Of a DNA stretch of 64,000 bases, positions 28,286 through 36,617 are shown one piece after another. Numbering within the stretch: the stretch's first letter is position 1; the number at the start of each line of letters is the position of its first letter. The position numbers were made by a program, and so were the translations under genes. The notes under the pieces were generated by a model. That model was given only the letters and a program-made list of their open reading frames with translations. It was not told where the DNA came from and did no database searches. Source of the DNA: Xenorhabdus budapestensis (lineage in GTDB: Bacteria; Pseudomonadota; Gammaproteobacteria; Enterobacterales; Enterobacteriaceae); contig NZ_NIBS01000005.1 in assembly GCF_002632465.1 (NCBI RefSeq), positions 175,678-239,677 on the forward strand. Reading direction: 5' to 3'.

Positions 28286-28837
28286 ATGATTGATCTGAAA
28301 AAGCCTAAAATATTGAATATAAGTGATATTGCCCATTCTCGTCTATTCAACATCCAGTCCGTTGATCTTGAATTCAGTAATGGTGCCAGACGTATTTACG
28401 AGCGCATGAAGCCCACTAATCATGAAGCAGTCCTCATCATTCCGGTGATTGGTGATGAGTTACTCCTGATACGTGAGTACGCCGTTGGTATTGAGCAATA
28501 TGAGTTAGGTTTTCCCAAAGGAACGATTGATGTGGGGGAAAGTATCCTTGAAGCCGCCAACCGTGAGTTAAAGGAAGAAGTAGGATTAGGAGCAAAAAAG
28601 CTTGAACTACTGACAAAACTGACTATGGCTCCTTCTTATTTTTCCAGCAAAATGAACATTGTCATTGCGCAAGATCTCTATCCCGAAAATCTGGAAGGAG
28701 ATGAACCAGAACCTCTGGTGCAGGTTTGCTGGCCAATAACGGATATGATGTCACTATTGGAACATCCCGATTTTAACGAAGCCAGAAACATCAGCGCCTT
28801 ATTTTTTGCACAACGATATTTGAATGAAAAACGTTAA
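28286..28837 (+). CDS. nudE: ADP compounds hydrolase NudE (Nudix)
   Basis: 183 residues from the ATG at 28286 (MIDLKKPKIL), which matches the start of E. coli NudE; a TTG 33 bases upstream is less likely. NudE hydrolyses ADP-ribose, Ap3A and NADH-type dinucleotides, yielding AMP. The Nudix box GTIDVGESILEAANRELKEEVG is complete. The family tail FNEARNISALFFAQRYL is present. It is divergent from igaA, as in E. coli, but the next core gene mrcA is displaced by a toxin gene. Confidence 0.96.
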   Translation: MIDLKKPKILNISDIAHSRLFNIQSVDLEFSNGARRIYERMKPTNHEAVLIIPVIGDELLLIREYAVGIEQYELGFPKGTIDVGESILEAANRELKEEVGLGAKKLELLTKLTMAPSYFSSKMNIVIAQDLYPENLEGDEPEPLVQVCWPITDMMSLLEHPDFNEARNISALFFAQRYLNEKR

Positions 28838-29336
28838 GACTACGCTTACAGCAGGTATGTTGCTTCGCGGCAACAAGGGAACAAATCCCCAGGAACATAG
28901 AAAAATTTAATGATGTAGCAAGATTATGAAAGGGCATTGAAGATCGTGATCTTTAATGCCCATTTCTTATGACTATATAAAATTATTAAACACCATCACC
29001 CAATATACATTAAAAAAACCTTTAACTTTATTAAAAATAATAAATAAACATATTTATTATATTTTTGAAATTAATACACATAATCTTAATAACCTCCTAT
29101 AAAAACACACCTTTTCCCTTTATGAGAAATAATATGGAAAACCCCGTTGAAATAAAATAACTTTTTAAGAAATGATCAGATCTGCAATATATTTTAGGCT
29201 GGATAGAGTTCAGTAACAGGCCATAGTGTAACCGCTCAACAGATACAAAAACATAACTGAATGTTATGAAAAATGTTCTGAAAAATAGGAGTGCAGTTCT
29301 CTTTTAACTTAATTTCTATTTCAAAGGTAATCATGT
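28838..29336. other. Intergenic region upstream of the TcA gene
   Basis: About 500 bases. 28854-28905 resembles part of a dispersed Photorhabdus/Xenorhabdus repeat (TTGCTTCGCGGCAAC, then AAATCCCCAGGAACATAG). The nudE terminator follows. The remaining ~370 bases are AT-rich and should hold the toxin gene promoter; no operator was identified. Confidence 0.5.
28932..28961 (+). terminator. nudE terminator
   Basis: GGGCATTGAAGATC and GATCTTTAATGCCC pair over 14 positions with one G-T pair and a two-base centre, followed by ATTTCTT. It lies ~95 bases after nudE and may shield the toxin gene from readthrough. Confidence 0.6.
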
Positions 29337-32300
29337 ATGGCAAATAATATAGAGTCACGGATTAGCTATAAAACACTCTTTAACGATAATCAGGATATTT
29401 ATTGTTTTCCGGGGTTACCCGAAGCCAATGACGGCCCTTTAGCCTATCTGGTCGATTTGTACCAGCAGGTTCAAATGTTTGAAAAAAATGCAGACAAAAA
29501 GAGTACCCATCTTCTCACCCAACGCCGGCCTGATATCGAAAAGTTATTGCTTGATAATACTAATATAAATCAAACCAGTAGCTTACTACCGCTTATCATT
29601 GAAGTCCTCGCTGAAAAAGTCAAAACTCATATAAATAACAATCAACCTTTGTCTCATTCACTGGCTGATATTCATTACCCTCTTTCGTTGCCGTTTCACT
29701 TTCCACTAAAGCAAACAACAACAGTTTTGGCCGAGAAAGAGATCCCATTACTGGATTTGATCCAACAGGCTGATAGCAAGTATCCCAATTTTATTGACGA
29801 CAATCTGAGTACTGACTCGTTGCAAACAGCAATGATGATAAGCAGCTCTTTGGCACCAAAACTTCAGGCTTTGCTGTTGGAAAAATCACAAAGCAGCCAA
29901 AAAGATTTCTTTGATAAATATTACGGTATCAAAGGCGATATTGCCGAAGCAGTAGAGTCTCTGGAGCGTCTCACGGTATTTACTCAACAAACCGGGCTGA
30001 GCTCCCAAGAAGCAGAATTACTATTTGCTGTCAATGGGATATCAGAAGAGAGCACAACACACAGTATCGTTACCTATTCCAGTAATGTCGCTAAACCAGC
30101 CAATGCGGATAAACAATTTCCGTCCGGTGCCAACTATGCAGCGTCATATATCAATGCAGGTAAAGCACCCGCTCTCTATCTGGAAAAAACGAAAGATAAA
30201 GATACCGCACAAGATGTTATTCGGATTAAAGGCGTCAGTAATGATAACTTTGACCGTATCCAGCGTTTTCTGCATATCCAGAAGGCACTGAAACTCACAT
30301 ATGAACAACTGGATCTATTGTTAGCAACAGCAAGTAAGGCCGAAAAACAGACTGAGTTTTTTATCACGGAAGCAACACTGCGTACTTTGGGTGTATTTCT
30401 GCATTTTCAACAAGAATATAACGCCACCGCAGAACAATTTGCCGCCTTTATTGGTCATATAACCCCTTATACTCTTGAAAATAAGCGCTCTTTCTTTGAT
30501 CGTCTGTTCAACGCGCCGGGCTTATCACAACAAGCTTCTGCTTCCTCTGTACTGGTTCTGGATAACCAGGAATTTGATCCTGCGGCTACCGAAGGGACAG
30601 ATGCGTTGACAGTTAATCAATTGTGCAAAGGGCTGAATATTGATGACGCCACTTGCCAGATATTGATTTCTTTCGTCATGCAGGCACAAAAACTTAGCAA
30701 GCCCAAACGCTCACTGGATGTTGTTTCTGCTCTCTATCGTCTGGTTGCGTTGTCTCGCTTGCTACGTATGTCAGTTAAAGAAGGTTTGGGGCTGTTATTA
30801 TTATTGAACCGTGATAATCCAAACTATCTGCAACAACTGGCAGGTATTCCGGTATTGGATAAAGATGCTAAGGTCATTGATATCCTGGATGTGCTTATTG
30901 CTGTCATGAATGCCACACAGTGGATTAAACGCCATAACTTATCCCCTCTCTCCCTTAACCTGTTACTGACACCTTATCAGTCTGTTAGCAATATTACCGC
31001 TGATATTGAAAATATTGATTGGCTCAAAAAAGTCAGATCGGTTATCCCCAGTGCAAGCGATGCTTTACTGACCGAAGACAAAATTGCCTCAGCCATGCAG
31101 GGCTTTCAGGCGAAAAACACATCGGTTATTTGGATGACAGCCCTTACCAAATTAGTAGATGCAAAACTCGGTATTGTTCTGGACAATGTTATTTCAACCG
31201 ATGACGGTACAGAAAAGGCTCTGTTCAATGAAGTGAATAAAATCCTCAAAGATCTGGCTCAAGAGGAAGCATGGAAACAACAAGGTGATATCTGGACACA
31301 AAACCTAATAACGTTACTTATTAATGCGTTTATTGCCCAACAAGATCTCGTTGTTAATGCTATCAACCATGTCTTTTACATTGATAATACGCTTTCCCTA
31401 CCACTATTACGGTGGACAAACAACAAGCAAGCCGATTTTCTGCGTAATACCATTGCCCTGATTCGCCTTTCAGGTGATCAACAGCAAAAAACTAAAGCTA
31501 TTGCTGCATGGTACGATCTCAGCCGTTATTCCGCGATTTGCAACATATTCAAGCTGACAGAAAAAAGTATAGAGGCTCTGATTGACCATCCTGACTGGTT
31601 TAAGCTTCAAAAAGATGGCAAGCTTCGCCCCCTTGATTTAACTTTCCTCCATCGCCTGAGCCGCTATAGTGATTGGTTGAACTTATTACCTGAAAATAAA
31701 ACTGAAGACGATGTCATTTACTATCTGCTTCAGGCCAACCAAATCGGACAAAACCCTCCTGTCACAAATGCCTGGACAGCAGAGCTGGCTGCGACCAATC
31801 TGGCTGAGTTGATTGGCTGGTCAGATAAAGAAATTCTGCGGATAACCCAATATTTTGACCATAAAGTGGCTCAAAATGTTGTTGGGGTCAGTAACGTGAT
31901 TCGGCTTAAGACATTGGCAGAAAAAAGTGAAATTTCTGTCCAGCCATTATTAGATGTCGCCAAACTAACAACAACGTCTAACTATGATCATTGGCATCAG
32001 GTCAGTAGTGCTTTGTTTGCTGCTATTAATCCCGAAGACCAATCCAAACCAGAAGGTTTACTCAATGAACTCTGGCGTGATGCACTGGTAGACTATCTCT
32101 TGCGGCGCTGGGCACCTTCCGATGACTCTTTGTCGGATATCACCACCCTTGAAGATCTTTCAAACTATTTCCTGACTGATATACAGGTTGCCGCAGAAGT
32201 GGATACCAGCCGGGTAGCCTTCTGTATTGCCAGCTTGCAGCGCTATCTCTTCCGCCTCTTTTCTCATCTGGAACTGGGTTATGATGCTCTACCCGTCACT

Positions 32301-35300
32301 GATGAAGGGGTTGAATACTGGAATCGTTACCTGAGCCAATATAGCCACTGGCAAGTTTGGCAGAAACAAAGAAACTTCCCGGAAAACTTTATCGATCCGA
32401 CACGCAGGCTGCGTAAAACCCGTGCTTTTGCCGACTTGGAAAACGATTTAGGCCAGTCTCGTTTAAATAACGATATGCTCCAAACAGCGATTTTGCGTTA
32501 TCTGACCGAATTTGAACGAATTAGCAATCTTCAACTCATCAGCGGCTATATCGACGGAACTGATCCTACAAGCGATCGCTATCATTTTATTGGCAAAAAC
32601 AACTCCGAACCTGTGGAATATTACTGGCGAACTCTTGATATCAGCATGCGTGATAGCAACAACGTTATCAGTCCGCTGGCTTGGGGTGAGTGGGAGAAAA
32701 TCACGCTATCATTATCAGGTACTTTACTGGCAATCCGGCCTATTGTTATTTCAGGCCGCCAATATGCCATCTGGGTTGAGCGTGAAGCCACTCCATTGAT
32801 GGGAGCAGATCAAAAACCAACGGATTACCGTGCCATCAATGTGAAATTTACCTTCAAGCAAAGCAATGGGGAATGGAGTGCACCCAATGAGTTATTCCGT
32901 CTGGATGGTACTGATGCCAACGGTGAATATCCAACCAAAAACGGTGAACGGATCCCTGATAAAGAAAACCATTACTTGAAGGATGAAAAATACAAGCCAG
33001 CGCTGATCGCAATGGTGGATGTACAACGTGAAGAGGATCCCTGGATGGGCGTCCTATTGTACGACACCAAAGAAGAAAACAGCAGTCAGTGGGGAAAAAA
33101 TAAAGATTATTATCTTGAGTTACGCGATTTATTATTAGTAGATAAAAAAACGCTTGATGACGAGAAAAAGCTTGTTGAAACGTGGTACAAACTCTTCAAA
33201 AATCCCGATACTCTACAACATCATTATGCTGGTACGGATAAGTTTGTAACCATCAAAGAAACTGATACAAAAACCGGCCATGAATTGGGAAGACTTAAGC
33301 CAATTAAATCCCCTATTTTGACCTTGGACGTTAAGCTGGACAAAACAAAAACCAAGCTTCTGCTAACGGGCAAAAATACGTTAATCAAACGTAATATCCA
33401 GAATCAAGCAACATCAGTTGACCCCAACAAGCTTCCCAGCAAAGATCTTCAGTGGATAATCAATACTGATGATATTCATATTGAGGTCAAAATACCAGCC
33501 AGCGATACAGGCCTCAAGACGTTTAATTTTGAATGGAAAGGGCAAGATGCACCAACAGATGTATTCACCATAAGCTATGATAAAACAAAACTTTTCCAGT
33601 TATTACCCAATGAGTGGAAAAAGAATAAAATCACTAAAAGCTGTGATCTTTCATGGGTTAATGGGGAAACATTCCAGCGGAGTACGCAATGGGATAAAGG
33701 AGATAATAAAAAGCTATCTATCTCAATCGGAGGAAACAATACGTCTATAGATAGTACACAATATACTACCCAAAGCAGGGGAGATTACGCTGACTCTCTC
33801 TTGATCCTTACTACATATCCAAAGGAAAAATCCCTCTACAGCAAAGAAGCAAAACTGAATGGTCAAGCTTCAACGGGAGAAATCGAGTTTCCTATTAATC
33901 CCAATATCAATAAGTACTTATTCAATTTGGCGACAATTTTGATACCGAACCTTCAGGATAAAAACTCAACTGTACTGTTTATTGAAAATATATACGAAGT
34001 TAATCTTGAAGAAAGTGATAAGATCCCATCCATTACACTGCAACGAAATAAACAGCAGGCACAATATCTCGATATCAAAACACTGGATTTCAACTCTACT
34101 GCCATTAGATTAAACACACTATTTGGCAAGCAACTAGTTTCACGGGCAACCCAATCCATAGAGCGCGTACTGGCGTGGGATACTCAATCCTTGCCAGAAC
34201 CTGCATTGGATGACAAAACGTCACCGACCAAAGTCGATTTTAACGGTGCCAATGGACAATATTTCTGGGAATTGTTCTTCCATCTTCCCTATTTGGTCTC
34301 TGCCCGACTCGGTGAAGAGCAGCGCTTCTATGATTCCCGTCGTTGGTTTATCAACTATCTGTTTGACCCTTATGGGGGCATTCGGATGTGGAATTCTCGT
34401 CCGATCATTGAAAGTGGTAGTAACCTGCCACCATCGGTCAGAAATGCCGACCCGGATACTGTCGCCTACAGCCAACCTATTTATTATCAGAAGTCACTAT
34501 TCCATTCTCTGATCAAACTTTGGATACAGGAAGGTGATAATCTTTACCGAAAACTAACCAGAGACAGCCTCAACGAAGCTGGTTTATGTTACCAACAAGC
34601 TCTGCAACTACTTGGTACATTACCTAAAGGTCTGGATGCAACCCGCTGGCATCCCGTTACTCTCGACAAGATTAAAACTACCTTTAAGCCCAATGTTCGG
34701 GCTGTTGATAGTTTATTTGTATCACCTTTCAATACCCAACTGATCGAACTCCAGAGAACGCTGGAAAATCGACTCTATAACCTGCGTCATGGGCTGACAT
34801 TAGATGGAAAAGTCCTCCCTCTGCCACTTTATGCCAGTGCAGCAGATGCAGATAGTCTGATGCAGAGAAATGCTAGTTACGTCACCAATGCACTCAGTAA
34901 TATGCAGCAGCAGGTTCCTCCGTATCGTTTTCCCATCATGTTAAAACGCGCCAGTGAAGCCGTGAAACAGCTCACTGAAATGGGACACCGATTACTTCAA
35001 GCCATTGAAAGCGAAGTCAATGCAGAGCAAGAAGTATTGGAACAATCACAAGTGATTAGATTGTCTGAATTTGCTATTGAACTGCAACAAGAAGCTGTTC
35101 AGATGGCCCAAATGGGGAAAGCGACACTGGAAGAAAGCAAAAATATGGCTCAGGAAAGATATGAGCATTATCACAATTTATATGAAGAAAACCTCTCTTC
35201 TTTAGAAATTTCCTCCATCAGTATGAAAACTGCATCAGAAGTTGCCAAACTGGCTGCGGCGCCCTTCTACGTTACCGGCGCTGCACTGGAGGTTGTGCCC

Positions 35301-36497
35301 AACATTTTTGGCATGGCGATGGGGGGAGCTAAATACTCAGCGCCAGTCACCACAGCGGCAATTATTGCACAACTTACGGCTGAAACCCTAGAGATCGCCG
35401 CCGAAAGGCTACAGGATGGCGCAGATTATCAACGCCGTCGCCAGGATTGGGAAATTGAGTACAAACAGGCACAAAGCGAAATCAATATTATTGAGATGCA
35501 ATTGAAAGAGCAGGACTTGCTGATCAAGAGTGCCCAGATTGCCCTGCGGGAAGCTCAGACACAACAATCTGTTGCTCGTGAATTGTACGAGTTTATGACC
35601 ACTGGCTTCCTGATCGTACCAACTTACCAATGGTTGATGGGACGTCTCGCTGCCTTGTATGCTCCGGCTTATGACGCGGTTCTTTCCATGTGTCTGACGG
35701 CAGAAAGTAGCTGGCGTTATGAGGTCGGGGACTATAAGCGTCAGAGCTTTATCAAAACTACAGCATGGAATGATTCTTATCGTGGTTTGCTGGCAGGGGA
35801 ATCATTGCAGTTGGATCTGCTGCAAATGGAAAATGCGTGGTTACAACGCAATGAACGTCGTCTGAATATCAAGAAAACTGTCTCGCTGAATTCATTACTG
35901 ACAAATAACGAATTGAAAAAACAGATCGATAAAAAACAATCCATCAGCTTTACGCTGGATTCCATGCTGTTTGATGAAAATTACCCCGGACATTATCTGC
36001 GCCAGATTAAACGGATCTCCGTGTCAATCTCGTTGGAGACACTGAATCTTGGCTCTGTGATGTCATCGGAGATTAGTGCTATTCTGACGCAAACCAGCAG
36101 CTCCACGTTAACTAGCCCAGATATAGACGGTGTAAATTGGCTCTATGATCCAAGCAGAAAATTAGGTAACAACAAAAATGTCGTTAATAATCTGCGTGCT
36201 CAACAGCAAATCGCCCTCTCTTCCTTAACTGAAGATGATGGCAGTGTAGCTAAAGAGAATTGGCTGTATACCCTGATGTTTGATGATGACCGTTACCTGC
36301 CGTTCGAAGGCACAGGAGCTATTTCCACTTGGACACTGGAGTTCCCAGATCAGAGCGTGATCGATGACATATTTTATTTCCCGGCCATTGTATCTGTGTG
36401 GCGGTTAAAAGATATCAACATTCATATTCACTATACCGCCGTGGATGGTGGCAAACCATTCGCCAAAGCCGTAAAAGATAAAATGGATGAATCGTAG
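29337..36497 (+). CDS. Tc toxin complex A subunit (TcdA/TcbA-like)
   Basis: 2,386 residues, slightly shorter than TcdA1 (about 2,516). TcA subunits form a pentameric bell that binds cells, inserts a channel at altered pH and injects the toxic fragment delivered by a TcB-TcC cocoon. Visible order: N-terminal VRP1/SpvA-like helical shell (PGLPEANDGPLAYLVDLYQQ near residue 25; later LTYEQLDLLLATASKAE), the neuraminidase-like start near residue 1060 (ISNLQLISGYIDG, then YYWRTLDISMRD), the channel helices around 1930-2080 (ALEVVPNIFGMAMGGAKYS, LQDGADYQRRRQDWEIEY), and a C-terminal TcB-binding part from ~2165 (ENAWLQRNERRLNIKKTVSL, LMFDDDRYLPFEGTGAIS). Residues ~1250-1540 are lysine-rich and look most divergent, as expected for receptor-binding parts. 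ATG at 29337 is used; an out-of-frame ATG precedes it by four bases. No TcB or TcC gene is in the window, so it is an orphan subunit. Confidence 0.95.
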   Translation: MANNIESRISYKTLFNDNQDIYCFPGLPEANDGPLAYLVDLYQQVQMFEKNADKKSTHLLTQRRPDIEKLLLDNTNINQTSSLLPLIIEVLAEKVKTHINNNQPLSHSLADIHYPLSLPFHFPLKQTTTVLAEKEIPLLDLIQQADSKYPNFIDDNLSTDSLQTAMMISSSLAPKLQALLLEKSQSSQKDFFDKYYGIKGDIAEAVESLERLTVFTQQTGLSSQEAELLFAVNGISEESTTHSIVTYSSNVAKPANADKQFPSGANYAASYINAGKAPALYLEKTKDKDTAQDVIRIKGVSNDNFDRIQRFLHIQKALKLTYEQLDLLLATASKAEKQTEFFITEATLRTLGVFLHFQQEYNATAEQFAAFIGHITPYTLENKRSFFDRLFNAPGLSQQASASSVLVLDNQEFDPAATEGTDALTVNQLCKGLNIDDATCQILISFVMQAQKLSKPKRSLDVVSALYRLVALSRLLRMSVKEGLGLLLLLNRDNPNYLQQLAGIPVLDKDAKVIDILDVLIAVMNATQWIKRHNLSPLSLNLLLTPYQSVSNITADIENIDWLKKVRSVIPSASDALLTEDKIASAMQGFQAKNTSVIWMTALTKLVDAKLGIVLDNVISTDDGTEKALFNEVNKILKDLAQEEAWKQQGDIWTQNLITLLINAFIAQQDLVVNAINHVFYIDNTLSLPLLRWTNNKQADFLRNTIALIRLSGDQQQKTKAIAAWYDLSRYSAICNIFKLTEKSIEALIDHPDWFKLQKDGKLRPLDLTFLHRLSRYSDWLNLLPENKTEDDVIYYLLQANQIGQNPPVTNAWTAELAATNLAELIGWSDKEILRITQYFDHKVAQNVVGVSNVIRLKTLAEKSEISVQPLLDVAKLTTTSNYDHWHQVSSALFAAINPEDQSKPEGLLNELWRDALVDYLLRRWAPSDDSLSDITTLEDLSNYFLTDIQVAAEVDTSRVAFCIASLQRYLFRLFSHLELGYDALPVTDEGVEYWNRYLSQYSHWQVWQKQRNFPENFIDPTRRLRKTRAFADLENDLGQSRLNNDMLQTAILRYLTEFERISNLQLISGYIDGTDPTSDRYHFIGKNNSEPVEYYWRTLDISMRDSNNVISPLAWGEWEKITLSLSGTLLAIRPIVISGRQYAIWVEREATPLMGADQKPTDYRAINVKFTFKQSNGEWSAPNELFRLDGTDANGEYPTKNGERIPDKENHYLKDEKYKPALIAMVDVQREEDPWMGVLLYDTKEENSSQWGKNKDYYLELRDLLLVDKKTLDDEKKLVETWYKLFKNPDTLQHHYAGTDKFVTIKETDTKTGHELGRLKPIKSPILTLDVKLDKTKTKLLLTGKNTLIKRNIQNQATSVDPNKLPSKDLQWIINTDDIHIEVKIPASDTGLKTFNFEWKGQDAPTDVFTISYDKTKLFQLLPNEWKKNKITKSCDLSWVNGETFQRSTQWDKGDNKKLSISIGGNNTSIDSTQYTTQSRGDYADSLLILTTYPKEKSLYSKEAKLNGQASTGEIEFPINPNINKYLFNLATILIPNLQDKNSTVLFIENIYEVNLEESDKIPSITLQRNKQQAQYLDIKTLDFNSTAIRLNTLFGKQLVSRATQSIERVLAWDTQSLPEPALDDKTSPTKVDFNGANGQYFWELFFHLPYLVSARLGEEQRFYDSRRWFINYLFDPYGGIRMWNSRPIIESGSNLPPSVRNADPDTVAYSQPIYYQKSLFHSLIKLWIQEGDNLYRKLTRDSLNEAGLCYQQALQLLGTLPKGLDATRWHPVTLDKIKTTFKPNVRAVDSLFVSPFNTQLIELQRTLENRLYNLRHGLTLDGKVLPLPLYASAADADSLMQRNASYVTNALSNMQQQVPPYRFPIMLKRASEAVKQLTEMGHRLLQAIESEVNAEQEVLEQSQVIRLSEFAIELQQEAVQMAQMGKATLEESKNMAQERYEHYHNLYEENLSSLEISSISMKTASEVAKLAAAPFYVTGAALEVVPNIFGMAMGGAKYSAPVTTAAIIAQLTAETLEIAAERLQDGADYQRRRQDWEIEYKQAQSEINIIEMQLKEQDLLIKSAQIALREAQTQQSVARELYEFMTTGFLIVPTYQWLMGRLAALYAPAYDAVLSMCLTAESSWRYEVGDYKRQSFIKTTAWNDSYRGLLAGESLQLDLLQMENAWLQRNERRLNIKKTVSLNSLLTNNELKKQIDKKQSISFTLDSMLFDENYPGHYLRQIKRISVSISLETLNLGSVMSSEISAILTQTSSSTLTSPDIDGVNWLYDPSRKLGNNKNVVNNLRAQQQIALSSLTEDDGSVAKENWLYTLMFDDDRYLPFEGTGAISTWTLEFPDQSVIDDIFYFPAIVSVWRLKDINIHIHYTAVDGGKPFAKAVKDKMDES

Positions 36498-36544
36498 TTG
36501 CTCAGTGGATATCTGGTAATAATTATTTGATAAAATTAATAATT

Positions 36545-36578
36545 AAAGGCTCCGTCAGTTATCTGACAGAGCCTTTTT
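36545..36578 (+). terminator. TcA gene terminator, possibly bidirectional
   Basis: AAAGGCTC and GAGCCTTT with an extended inner stem (GTCAG/CTGAC) and TTTTTAT after, ~48 bases past the toxin stop. The A-rich left flank would also let it act on the convergent mrcA transcript. Confidence 0.8.
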
Positions 36579-36617
36579 ATCTCTATTTACTACCTAACAT
36601 GCTGGTATGTAAAACAA

